The position numbers and the translations under genes were made by a program. Under the pieces are notes generated by a model. The model had not been told where the DNA came from, did no database searches, and worked only from the letters and a program-made list of their open reading frames with translations. DNA of 14,392 nucleotides from Bacteroidales bacterium UBA1736 (GTDB lineage Bacteria > Bacteroidota > Bacteroidia > Bacteroidales > UBA932): contig DCIC01000144.1 of assembly GCA_002315825.1 (NCBI GenBank), positions 1-14,392 of the forward strand, in the 5' to 3' direction. Below are positions 1 through 7,597 of the stretch, one piece after another. Positions within the stretch are counted from its first letter, which is position 1. Each line of letters opens with the position of its first letter.

Positions 1-912
1 GGAGATATTGCCCTCGTTGGATCCGTCAAACAGGAATTTATACAGATCGACTGTGCTCACGGTCTTACCGGCTCTTACTATCCTGATGGTGCGAAGGGAA
101 CCTATCTGAGTGATGCCTCCCGCATAATACAAAGCGTTGAAAGCGGTTGAGAATGCGCTGAGCCTGTATGTTCCCGGTGCTTTCACTTCTCCAAGGACAT
201 TTACGTGGATGGTGCGGATATTTCCTAGCGTGACACTCATTTGAGAGTCGGCTTCAGGTCCCATAATGGAATATTTGGCCGAGAGCGCCGAGCGGAGCTT
301 CTTTGTGGCCTGGTCGATGGTGAGGCCTGAAAGGTGGACGGGCCCGACCTGCTCTATGAATATCTGACCTTCAGGGGATACTGTGGCTTGAATGGTAGCT
401 TCGCTCGCTCCCCACACGTCTATTATGATTTCGTCCTCGGGCCCGATGACATAGTCTTTGGGCGTGGCGGAATTGACATTGGGCTCGAAGGTAAGCTCGC
501 TCTTGTTGCTGAATAAATTGTGTCCGAAGATATCATCTGCCGCGATTTTTCTGTTCTTGATGGAATCCTTGGGCGGGAGAAGTAGGCCGTCTTCGTCTTT
601 TTCTTTGAAAATCTGGGTAGTGTCTATCTGAGATTGTCTCATCCTGCTTTTGAGAGTGGTCCTCTCTGCCTGAGAGCCACCTCCCGGAAGAGCGGTAGTT
701 GCGTTACCGTTCCCGTGTTGCTGCATCAGGCGCTGGATCTGACTGGTCGGTACTCCTTTTGCGAGGAGTTCCTGACCGATCTGAGTCTGGCTCTTTCCTG
801 CCTTTAGTCCTTGTTGTACATAGGCGATAATCTGACTGTCAGACATTTGAGCATAGACAGTAGGAGCGGATGCCAGGCATAGGAAGAGGCAAAGTCGTAG
901 GAGTTTCTTCAT
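1..912 (-). CDS. Polysaccharide export protein, Wza/SLBB family (C-terminus beyond window)
   Basis: I translated 304 codons on the minus strand without a stop; the gene runs off the left edge. It starts at ATG 912-910 with a signal peptide (MKKLL, hydrophobic core, cleavage probably after VYA at residue 21). Residues 24-62 form a helical, Gln-rich stretch (QGLKAGKSQTQIGQELL and following), seen at the N-terminus of many Bacteroidota SLBB proteins. Next comes a charged linker. The polysaccharide export domain begins around residue 152, with YVIGPEDEIIIDVWG at 154-168, followed by EGQIFIEQVGPV. An SLBB beta-grasp domain starts near residue 237 (VNVLGEVKAPGTYRL), with YYAGGI at 262-267. In the known family the protein forms the outer-membrane or periplasmic channel that exports capsular or exopolysaccharide. 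It faces away from all other genes here, so it probably heads a leftward polysaccharide locus. Family assignment is secure; the specific polysaccharide cannot be told. Confidence 0.93.
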   Translation of the reverse strand, partial: MKKLLRLCLFLCLASAPTVYAQMSDSQIIAYVQQGLKAGKSQTQIGQELLAKGVPTSQIQRLMQQHGNGNATTALPGGGSQAERTTLKSRMRQSQIDTTQIFKEKDEDGLLLPPKDSIKNRKIAADDIFGHNLFSNKSELTFEPNVNSATPKDYVIGPEDEIIIDVWGASEATIQATVSPEGQIFIEQVGPVHLSGLTIDQATKKLRSALSAKYSIMGPEADSQMSVTLGNIRTIHVNVLGEVKAPGTYRLSAFSTAFNALYYAGGITQIGSLRTIRIVRAGKTVSTVDLYKFLFDGSNEGNIS

Positions 913-1023
913 AGACAAATCAGTATGAATACAAAATAATTGCTAAGGTAATAATTTTTGGCTTAAAATAATGCGGATATGCCTTCTGAATTGTTGTATC
1001 TTTGCAGGAAAGAATGATTGTTT
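913..1023. other. Divergent intergenic region between the export gene and the M15 peptidase gene
   Basis: This 111-base AT-rich stretch separates two genes that point away from each other, so it must hold promoters for both. The rightward -7 element at 997-1004 is clear. On the leftward strand the best candidate is TTATTTTG (minus strand of 932-939), one base off the TAnnTTTG consensus and 20 bases before the start codon; no convincing -33 element accompanies it. I see no operator palindrome or riboswitch-like structure. Confidence 0.5.
997..1004 (+). promoter_or_regulatory. Bacteroidota-type -7 promoter element
   Basis: The bases TATCTTTG match the TAnnTTTG consensus read by the Bacteroidota primary sigma factor, and sit in the very typical context TTGTATCTTTGC. 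Transcription would begin around 1010-1012, leaving a leader of only about 12 bases before the ATG at 1024. A clear TTTG -33 element at the usual 19-21 base spacing is not seen; the nearest TTTG (957-960) is too far upstream. Confidence 0.6.
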
Positions 1024-1737
1024 ATGAGATTATTGCTATGTGTCGCTCTGGCTATTGGCATTGCGCTGCCTTGCTGTCGTACTTCGGATCAGGAGAGGGC
1101 GTTCCTGCCCGGGGATATTGTCCCTGATGAGATTGTCGCAGAGTATGGATGCGAATGCTTTTTCAGTGCGCAGGAGTTGAGCGATGAACTGTTTTCTCTG
1201 ATGCAGGGGAAATCATATAAAGAGAATTGTACCATTCCGAGAGAAGATTTACGCTATCTTCTTGTCCTGCATAAAAATATAGAAGGAAAGACTCTGGTCG
1301 GAGAGATGGTCGTGAATAAGAGTATCGCTGATGATGCGCTGGAGATTTTCCGTGAGTTGTACAGCGCCTCTTATCCCATTGAAAAGATGCGCCTTGTGGA
1401 CTATTATGATGCGGATGACCAGATGTCTATGCGGGACAATAATTCTTCGTCTTTCAATTTCCGCTTTATATCCCACACCACCAAGGTGTCGGTTCACGGG
1501 AGAGGAGAAGCGATTGATATTAATCCCTATTACAATCCCTACTACAAAATCCTCCCTGATGGTACGGAAGTCATTGAACCTGAGGGGGCAAATCCTTATC
1601 TTGACCGTTCGGCGAGCTTCGATTATAAGGTCAGCAGAGAGGATTTGTGCTGCAGGCTGTTTATTGAGCACGGATTTGAGTGGGGAGGAGACTGGACTAC
1701 GTGCAAGGATTATCAGCATTTTGAGTTGAAACAATAA
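1024..1737 (+). CDS. Exported M15-type metallopeptidase (D-Ala-D-Ala carboxypeptidase / L-Ala-D-Glu endopeptidase-like)
   Basis: A 237-residue protein. I take ATG 1024 as the start; a TTG two codons upstream (1018) is possible but lies almost on the predicted transcription start. Residues 1-17 form a hydrophobic signal sequence ending in Pro-Cys-Cys-Arg. Cys17/18 might be lipidated, but the preceding residues make a poor lipobox. The C-terminal half carries the M15 zinc-site pattern: SVHGRGEAIDI around His158 and Asp165 (the SxHxxGxAxD motif), and GGDW...DYQHFEL with His232 (the W...HFEL motif). These three residues are the expected zinc ligands. Known relatives cut peptide stems of peptidoglycan in the periplasm; whether this one is a D,D-carboxypeptidase or an L,D/endopeptidase cannot be decided from sequence. 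Only 10 bases separate it from the S46 peptidase gene, so the two are probably co-transcribed. Confidence 0.85.
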   Translation: MRLLLCVALAIGIALPCCRTSDQERAFLPGDIVPDEIVAEYGCECFFSAQELSDELFSLMQGKSYKENCTIPREDLRYLLVLHKNIEGKTLVGEMVVNKSIADDALEIFRELYSASYPIEKMRLVDYYDADDQMSMRDNNSSSFNFRFISHTTKVSVHGRGEAIDINPYYNPYYKILPDGTEVIEPEGANPYLDRSASFDYKVSREDLCCRLFIEHGFEWGGDWTTCKDYQHFELKQ

Positions 1738-1747
1738 AAGCTATCAT

Positions 1748-3712
1748 ATGTTCAAAAAGATTATTTCAGTTGCCCTTGTGGCATTTGCCCTCAGTGCGGA
1801 AGTCCTGGCAGATGAGGGAATGTGGCTTCCGGCCCTAATATCCCAGAGAATAGGGGATATGCAGGCGAAGGGATTCAAATTGACGGCAGAGGATATTTAT
1901 AGCGTCAATCAAGCCTCTCTGAAGGATGCTGTCGTGCTGTTCGGCAGCGGCTGTACGGGAGAATTGATTTCCGGCGAAGGACTGCTTGTCACAAACCACC
2001 ATTGCGGATACAGTCAGATACAAAAGCACAGCAGCGTGGAGCACGATTATCTCAGAGATGGTTTCTGGGCAATGACACGCTCTGAGGAACTCCCCAATCC
2101 AGGGCTGACTGTCAAGTTTCTTGAGAGGATGGAGGATGTGACGGATCTTATTGTAAACAAGGGATATACTGCTGAACAGCTGGTAAACGATGCTGTCGGT
2201 GGGGTCAATGGTAGGAAGGCTCAGGTGGAGTCTATTTTCTACGGCAATCAGTATTATCTTTTTGTGTTCCGTGAGTACAGGGATGTCCGCCTTGTGGGCG
2301 CACCACCATCATCTATCGGCAAATTCGGTGGCGATACGGACAATTGGATGTGGCCCCGTCATACGGGAGATTTTTCTATGTTCAGGATCTATGCAGACAA
2401 GGACAACAATCCCGCTGATTATTCGGCGGACAATGTTCCATATACACCCAGGAAGTATTTCAGGATTTCGCGTGCCGGAGTAAAGGAAGGCGATTTTACC
2501 TTTATCTACGGCTGTCCGGGTTCTACCCGTGAATATATCCATTCTGAAGGGGTGCGTTATATTTCAGAAGTTTCCGACCCTGCCAAGGTGGGGTTGAGGA
2601 CTCTTCGGTTGGACATTATGAAAAAGTATATGGATTCCAGCCAGCAGGTGCGCATTCAGTATTCTTCCAAGGCAGCGAGCGTCTCCAATGCCTGGAAGAA
2701 ATGGCAGGGAGAGGCGATGGGAATCGACAAGAATATGGTTGTGGACCGTAAGCGGGGGTATGAGCAGCGCTTCAGGGAGTGGGCCAAAGGGACCGAGTAT
2801 GATGGAGTAGTTGATAGTCTGGGCGCTTTGTATGCCGAGCTTGAGCCTTACAATCTGATGAAGGAATACTATCAGGAGACGGCATACACAGTGGAGATTG
2901 CTTCGTTTGCCAACAGGTATTTGAAAGCGGATTCGGTGCAGCGGAATGCCGTGAGGGAGTCTTTCTACAAGGATTATTATCAGCCTATTGACAAAGAATG
3001 TTTCATTGCGATGATGGGTGCATTCGACAGGCAGGCTAAAGGAAGCCTGCGCCCCGAGTATCTTGACAGACAGCTGGCCGAATATGGCAGTATCGAGGCT
3101 TGGGCCGAGGCTGTTTTCGGGGATTCTCTCAACATTGCATACGAATTCTACAGCGAATTCATGAACTGGTACAGGGAAGATGTCCTTCCTCAGATAACAC
3201 GTATCAATGGAGAAATAGAAAGCTTGTATAAGGTCTATATGAGGGGCCAGATGGCTTTTGAACCTGAGCGCACTTTCTATCCTGATGCTAATCTGACATT
3301 GAGGGTCGCTTATGGTAAAGTGCAGGGGTATGAGCCATCGGACGGAGTATATTACTATCCCAATTCGACACTGAGGGGAGTGATGGAGAAGGACAATCCC
3401 GAGATATTTGATTACAACATTCCTCAGGTCCTGAGGGATATTTATGCTCAGGGCGGTTATGAGGATACTCCGGTTTGTTTCCTTGCAACGAACCATACCA
3501 CCGGGGGCAATTCCGGAAGCCCTGTCATCAATGCGGACGGGGATCTGATAGGGATCAACTTTGACCGTGTCTGGGAGGGGACAATGAGCGATATCGCTTT
3601 CGATCCTCGGATTTGCAGGAATATATCTCTGGATATCAGGTATTTGCTTTTTGTCGTAGAAAAGGTTGGGGGAGCATCTCACCTCCTTGAGGAGATGACA
3701 TTTGCAAATTAA
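1748..3712 (+). CDS. S46 family dipeptidyl-peptidase, DPP11-type (Asp/Glu-specific predicted)
   Basis: A 654-residue protein with a signal peptide (MFKK, hydrophobic core, cleavage probably at VLA/DEG after residue 21) and mature start DEGMWLP, close to the family's usual GGMW. The clan PA catalytic residues are visible: His85 in TNHHCGYSQIQ, Asp208 probably in the WPRHTGDF motif, and Ser589 in TTGGNSGSP. Eighteen residues after the Ser is Arg607 (INFDRVWEG). In Porphyromonas gingivalis DPP11 an Arg at this place (Arg673, with Ser655) gives preference for Asp/Glu at P1, while DPP7 has Gly there. So the DPP11 specificity is an inference from one key position. The enzyme would release dipeptides from peptide N-termini in the periplasm, feeding amino acid catabolism. 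It is about 60 residues shorter than the roughly 710-720 residue characterised enzymes: about 19 are missing between His and Asp and the rest between Asp and Ser, the span holding the helical cap. No frame break is seen. Confidence 0.93.
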   Translation: MFKKIISVALVAFALSAEVLADEGMWLPALISQRIGDMQAKGFKLTAEDIYSVNQASLKDAVVLFGSGCTGELISGEGLLVTNHHCGYSQIQKHSSVEHDYLRDGFWAMTRSEELPNPGLTVKFLERMEDVTDLIVNKGYTAEQLVNDAVGGVNGRKAQVESIFYGNQYYLFVFREYRDVRLVGAPPSSIGKFGGDTDNWMWPRHTGDFSMFRIYADKDNNPADYSADNVPYTPRKYFRISRAGVKEGDFTFIYGCPGSTREYIHSEGVRYISEVSDPAKVGLRTLRLDIMKKYMDSSQQVRIQYSSKAASVSNAWKKWQGEAMGIDKNMVVDRKRGYEQRFREWAKGTEYDGVVDSLGALYAELEPYNLMKEYYQETAYTVEIASFANRYLKADSVQRNAVRESFYKDYYQPIDKECFIAMMGAFDRQAKGSLRPEYLDRQLAEYGSIEAWAEAVFGDSLNIAYEFYSEFMNWYREDVLPQITRINGEIESLYKVYMRGQMAFEPERTFYPDANLTLRVAYGKVQGYEPSDGVYYYPNSTLRGVMEKDNPEIFDYNIPQVLRDIYAQGGYEDTPVCFLATNHTTGGNSGSPVINADGDLIGINFDRVWEGTMSDIAFDPRICRNISLDIRYLLFVVEKVGGASHLLEEMTFAN

Positions 3713-3716
3713 TTAT

Positions 3717-3724
3717 TATATTTG
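3717..3724 (+). promoter_or_regulatory. Bacteroidota-type -7 promoter element
   Basis: TATATTTG matches TAnnTTTG exactly and lies in the 53-base gap after the S46 peptidase gene. Transcription would start near 3731, giving a leader of about 35 bases to the TTG start at 3766. No TTTG lies at the standard -33 spacing (the one at 3701 is too close), so this is a partial match that suggests, without proving, a second transcription unit starting here. Confidence 0.45.
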
Positions 3725-3765
3725 CTTGATTGTATCCAAATCATTGAGTGTACTGACGAAAGACA

Positions 3766-5526
3766 TTGAATAAGAAGACTCTCATAATATTTACGCTTGT
3801 GATGGCAGGGCTGATGACGGTAATTGGGATTGCTGTCGCTGTACTATATTCCGATACCGGCAAGGCACACGCTATTTTGCCCGGAAGCGCCCAGAGGTCC
3901 GAGTTTCTTTGTGCCGTCCCGTCAGATGCGGCTGCGGTCGTTTGTTTCAGCGACAAGGAAAAAGGCCGGAGAATGCTTCCTTCCTGGGTCGAATTCGATG
4001 AGGACTTCTCTCCGAAAGTGGTTTCTCTGCATTTCAACGGGTCATTTGTCCCTTTGTTTATTGCCAAGGGTGACAAAGAGAACCCCGTTTCAATACGTTC
4101 TTCTTCAGAGACTCTTGTCGCATCATCTCAGAGGCATCTTTCAGAAGGCCTTTCAATCCTGACTGACGATAGCTTCAATGCACTCTCCTCGCGGTTCAGT
4201 GACAGGAATGTCATCTATTTTTCCAACGAATATGCTCTCCGTCTGATTCCTTCCTGGCTTGGGAAGGAGTATTCGTTTCTCTCGCCTCTGGTCAGCACTC
4301 TTTCTGAGTGGATGGCCTTTGCTCTGGATGAGGATTCTGACAAGAAATTGAGTTTTCAAGGTGTGGCCGAGTGCGGTAAAAGTGATGCTTTCTTTATGAA
4401 TGTCCTTAAGTCGCAGGGGAATTCGGATGCCAGAATCACAGAAGTGTTGCCCTCTTCGACAAGTTTTGCGCTCAGTATTCAGATTTCGGACATAGTCAAG
4501 TACGAGGATGCATATCTCAAGTTCTTGGACGCATCCCAGAAGTTGTCCTCTTTCAATGATGCCACACTCGGATGGGCTGAAAATCTGGGTATCCGCGAAG
4601 TGTCTCTTGCCAAGTGGAAGACAGTGGATGGTGAGGATGTTTGGGCAGTGCTGCTGCGTCAGGCCAAGGCGTCAGAGGAAAGCGGGACAATCGTGGACAA
4701 TGGATACAAATCATATGCATCCAATCTTTTCGGCCCAGTGTTTTCAGTCCCGGATGAGAGCAAATGCGCTTATGTAGGGGATTGGGTCGTTTATGGAAGC
4801 GAAAAAGCCGTCAATGACATTGTCCTCGCTTCGACGCAGGGAGATTACTATGATTACACCAATCCATCTGTTTTGATTACATACCAGCATCAGCGTTTCA
4901 ATGTTGAAAAGATAATGCAGGCAGGCAGTGGAGTAAGAAAATCCGGGGGCGGAATGACCGCCAGAGTGGAAATCCCGAAGGGCCCTTTTGAGGTGAAGAA
5001 TTCCGGGACGGGAAAGATCAATTTGTTCTATCAGAATGACAATATGTATCTCTGTCTGAAGGAAAAGGACGGGGCTGGCCTGTGGGGCGTGACTTTCAAT
5101 GAGCCTATCTGCGGTTGTGTGGGGATGGTGGATTATTACAAGAACGGCAAGCTTCAGTATCTCTTTGCGGCCGGGTCGAAGATTTATCTTATTGACCGTC
5201 TGGGACGTTTCGTGACCGGTTTTCCTTACGATACCGGCAGCGACATTCTTCTCGGGCCGGCAGTTTATGATTTTTCGCTTGACGGAGAATATACGCTTAT
5301 GGTTTTGCACAAGGATAATACGATAGGAATGTACAATATCCACGGGCAAAAAGTGAGCGGGTGGAAGGGCATTGGCCCTCAGGACACGGTTTTATCGCTT
5401 CCCTCTCTGAAACAGGATGGGGAAAACCGTTACTGGATAGTTCAGACGGCTCGTCAGACGGAAGTGTATGATTTTTGGGGAGGAGAGCAGTTGAAGGGGA
5501 AGGCAGTAAAGAATTTAGTTGAATAA
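3766..5526 (+). CDS. Membrane-anchored protein of unknown function with C-terminal propeller-like repeats
   Basis: A 586-residue protein that I do not recognise securely. The start is TTG 3766; no ATG precedes it in frame after the stop at 3754-3756. Starting at the next candidates (GTG 3799, ATG 3802) would remove the Lys-Lys that precedes the membrane helix. With TTG, residues 5-27 form one transmembrane segment or uncleaved signal anchor, and the rest should face the periplasm. Residues 30-400 are mixed alpha/beta and loosely recall DUF3352-type proteins; that is a weak impression. From about residue 415 the chain becomes beta-rich, with three similar units near residues 461, 507 and 554: strand, then KIYLIDRLGRFVTGF, TIGMYNIHGQKVSGW and TEVYDFWGGEQLKG. 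This looks like part of a beta-propeller and suggests a scaffold or binding role. The gene ends 10 bases before the ligase gene, so they are likely co-transcribed. Confidence 0.8.
   Translation: MNKKTLIIFTLVMAGLMTVIGIAVAVLYSDTGKAHAILPGSAQRSEFLCAVPSDAAAVVCFSDKEKGRRMLPSWVEFDEDFSPKVVSLHFNGSFVPLFIAKGDKENPVSIRSSSETLVASSQRHLSEGLSILTDDSFNALSSRFSDRNVIYFSNEYALRLIPSWLGKEYSFLSPLVSTLSEWMAFALDEDSDKKLSFQGVAECGKSDAFFMNVLKSQGNSDARITEVLPSSTSFALSIQISDIVKYEDAYLKFLDASQKLSSFNDATLGWAENLGIREVSLAKWKTVDGEDVWAVLLRQAKASEESGTIVDNGYKSYASNLFGPVFSVPDESKCAYVGDWVVYGSEKAVNDIVLASTQGDYYDYTNPSVLITYQHQRFNVEKIMQAGSGVRKSGGGMTARVEIPKGPFEVKNSGTGKINLFYQNDNMYLCLKEKDGAGLWGVTFNEPICGCVGMVDYYKNGKLQYLFAAGSKIYLIDRLGRFVTGFPYDTGSDILLGPAVYDFSLDGEYTLMVLHKDNTIGMYNIHGQKVSGWKGIGPQDTVLSLPSLKQDGENRYWIVQTARQTEVYDFWGGEQLKGKAVKNLVE
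5146..5520 (+). repeat. Three degenerate propeller-like protein repeats of 46-47 residues
   Basis: Within the unknown membrane protein, units starting near residues 461 (GKLQYLFAAG), 507 (GEYTLMVLHK) and 554 (NRYWIVQTAR) each run: hydrophobic strand, short turn, aromatic-rich strand, G-x-x-V-x-G-like turn. Spacing is 46 then 47 residues. The repeat is seen in the protein by eye and is not conserved at DNA level; the assignment to a beta-propeller fold is inference. Confidence 0.45.
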
Positions 5527-5536
5527 ACAAATAATA

Positions 5537-7189
5537 ATGGAATTCAGATCAGTCAACAAGATTCTCGAGAACAGTTTCAAGGAACATTGGGATTGTCCTG
5601 CGTTGTCAAACTACCAGGGTGTGACTCATACATACCGGGAGGTTGCCAAGAGAATCAAACATCTGCACATTTGTTTTGATAAATGCGGACTGCAGAAGGG
5701 AGACAAAGTTGCAATATGCTCACGGAATCAGTCCAATTGGGGAGTGTGCTTTCTTGCCGCTTTGACATATGGCGCTGTTCCTGTTCCTATCCTTCATGAA
5801 TTCAAGCCGGGGAATATTCACTATCTTGTCAATCATAGTGACGCCAAGGTTTTGTTTGTGGATGAGGTGTTATGGGAGAATCTCTCAGAACAGGAGATGC
5901 CGGGACTCTATGTCATCGTCCAGATTAATACCCTGAAGTATCTGTATGCCAGAGATCCGGAACTGAAAGAAGTCAGAGACAGACTTCCCGATACTTTTGC
6001 CAGTGAGTTCCCCGACGGCTTCTCCAAGGATGATTTGTGCTATTATGAGGATAAGGCCGACGAACTTGCAGTCATAAACTATACCTCAGGTACATCAGGC
6101 TTTTCAAAGGGTGTAATGATACCTTACAGGGCCTTGTATGCCAATATTTATTTTGCCGGTCATACGGCAGAGCCTCAGATGGACAGCAGCTCGGAAATGG
6201 TGTCGATTCTTCCTACGGCACATATGTATGGAATGATGTTCGAGTTCCTCTTCGAAATGACTATCGGAGCACACGTACATTTCCTTACCAGACTGCCCAG
6301 TCCGAAGATTATTTTGAAGGCATTTTCTGAAGTGCGTCCAGCCGCAATCATTTCTGTACCTCTCATTATCGAGAAGGTCTATAAGACTCAGATTAAGCCT
6401 CAGATAGAAGACAATCAAACTCTTATCAATATTCCTGTCGTCAATCAGTTTGTCCTGAAAAAGTTCCGTGACGGACTCGTGGAGGCGTTCGGGGGAAAGT
6501 TTGAGGAAGTTATTCTGGGTGGAGCCGCTCTCAATCCCGAGGTCGAGAAGTTCCTGCACCGTATCAAGTTCCCCTTTACTGTCGGTTACGGAATGACGGA
6601 ATGCGCACCGCTGATTACATATTCCAAGTGGAACAAATGTAAGTTGGGCGCCTGCGGGACTGCGATAAGCGGATGCCGCATCCGAATCGATTCCCCGGAT
6701 CCTGTCAATGTGCCCGGTGAGATTCAGGTCAGCGGAGATAACGTATTCCTTGGCTATTATAAGAATCCTGAGGCTACCGAAAAGGCCTTTACCGAGGATG
6801 GATGGTTCAGGACAGGCGATATGGGTGTCATAGATTCGGATGGATATCTTTATCTGCGTGGAAGATTGAAATGTATGATTCTGGGGCCTTCAGGACAGAA
6901 TATTTATCCCGAGGAAATGGAGGCGATTATCAATAATATTGATTATGTCGTTGATTCTCTGGTTGTCGAGGATCAAGGCCTGATTGCTCTGGTATATCCT
7001 GATTATCATAAAGCCGAATTGGACGGAATCAGCAGGGCTTCTCTGATGGAGATGATTCAGAAAGCGATTGACGCAAAGAATGCTGAGTTCCCCAATTATG
7101 CTACGATACGTAAGGTTGAGTTCCTTCCCGAGGATTTTGAACGCACTCCCAAGCGCAGCATCAAGCGCTATCTGTATCAGCGCAGTTAG
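5537..7189 (+). CDS. AMP-forming acyl-CoA synthetase-like ligase (long-chain fatty acid CoA ligase family)
   Basis: A 550-residue adenylate-forming enzyme. I choose ATG 5537; the frame extends up to TTG 5519, but that overlaps the previous gene's end. Motifs in order: the phosphate-binding loop YTSGTSGFSKGV at 182-193, a GGAALNP segment, GYGMTECAPLITYS from 350 (with Glu355), GWFRTGD ending at Asp428 (ribose contact), a hinge and Gly-rich segment LKCMILGPSGQNIYPEEME, and a C-terminal TPKRSIKRYLYQ in which Lys543 (or Lys539) is the likely catalytic lysine. The family activates a carboxylic acid with ATP to an acyl-adenylate and usually transfers it to CoA. The motif style fits long-chain fatty acid CoA ligases, so activation of exogenous or recycled fatty acids in the cytoplasm is most likely. 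Acyl transfer to a carrier protein is an alternative. No membrane segment is evident. The dCMP deaminase gene follows after two bases. Confidence 0.9.
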   Translation: MEFRSVNKILENSFKEHWDCPALSNYQGVTHTYREVAKRIKHLHICFDKCGLQKGDKVAICSRNQSNWGVCFLAALTYGAVPVPILHEFKPGNIHYLVNHSDAKVLFVDEVLWENLSEQEMPGLYVIVQINTLKYLYARDPELKEVRDRLPDTFASEFPDGFSKDDLCYYEDKADELAVINYTSGTSGFSKGVMIPYRALYANIYFAGHTAEPQMDSSSEMVSILPTAHMYGMMFEFLFEMTIGAHVHFLTRLPSPKIILKAFSEVRPAAIISVPLIIEKVYKTQIKPQIEDNQTLINIPVVNQFVLKKFRDGLVEAFGGKFEEVILGGAALNPEVEKFLHRIKFPFTVGYGMTECAPLITYSKWNKCKLGACGTAISGCRIRIDSPDPVNVPGEIQVSGDNVFLGYYKNPEATEKAFTEDGWFRTGDMGVIDSDGYLYLRGRLKCMILGPSGQNIYPEEMEAIINNIDYVVDSLVVEDQGLIALVYPDYHKAELDGISRASLMEMIQKAIDAKNAEFPNYATIRKVEFLPEDFERTPKRSIKRYLYQRS

Positions 7190-7191
7190 TT

Positions 7192-7596
7192 ATGGCAAAG
7201 TTTGACAGAAGTTATATGGATATGGCCCGCATCTGGGCTCGGAACTCATACTGCAAGCGTCGTCAGGTGGGAGCTCTGCTTGTAAAGGATAATACGATAA
7301 TATCTGACGGATATAACGGCACTCCTTCCGGCTTTGAGAACCAATGCGAGGATGAGAGCGGAGTGACAAAACCCTATGTTCTGCACGCTGAGGCCAATGC
7401 AATTACCAAAGTCGCCAAGTCGGGCTCTTCCAGTATAGGGAGTACATTATATGTGACCGCATCACCTTGCATTGAATGTGCGAAACTGATTATTCAGGCA
7501 GGGATTAAGCGTGTCGTTTACCAAGATGAGTACAGATTGACTGACGGAGTTGACCTGCTGACAAAGGCGGGCATCGAAGTCGAGAAAGTGGATTGA
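7192..7596 (+). CDS. Deoxycytidylate (dCMP) deaminase family protein
   Basis: A 134-residue zinc-dependent deaminase. The cytidine deaminase superfamily motifs are complete: HAEANAI with His65 (zinc ligand) and Glu67 (proton shuttle), and SPCIECAK with Cys93 and Cys96 as the other zinc ligands. The N-terminal pattern (ARNSYCKRRQVGALLV, then DGYNGTPSGFENQCED) is characteristic of the dCMP deaminase/ComEB group rather than of tRNA adenosine deaminase or free cytidine deaminase. The reaction would be dCMP to dUMP, supplying thymidylate synthesis in the cytosol. The ATG lies two bases after the ligase stop, and the S41 protease gene starts one base after its own stop, so it is embedded in an operon with functionally unrelated neighbours. 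Confidence 0.92.
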   Translation: MAKFDRSYMDMARIWARNSYCKRRQVGALLVKDNTIISDGYNGTPSGFENQCEDESGVTKPYVLHAEANAITKVAKSGSSSIGSTLYVTASPCIECAKLIIQAGIKRVVYQDEYRLTDGVDLLTKAGIEVEKVD

Positions 7597-7597
7597 T

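Noticed and set aside
334..516. Small plus-strand open frame of 60 codons
   Set aside because: It lies wholly antisense to the polysaccharide export gene, whose translation shows clear family motifs; the small frame has no recognisable feature.
1018..1023. TTG as start codon of the M15 peptidase gene
   Set aside because: It is only two codons before an ATG and nearly coincides with the predicted transcription start; ATG 1024 gives a normal signal peptide.
2564..3682. Long minus-strand open frame (372 codons) opposite the S46 peptidase gene
   Set aside because: Same shadow effect; the plus-strand frame carries the complete catalytic residues.
5519..5536. TTG start of the acyl ligase overlapping the previous gene
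   Set aside because: ATG 5537 is in frame just downstream, with an A-rich leader, and matches the usual family N-terminus better.
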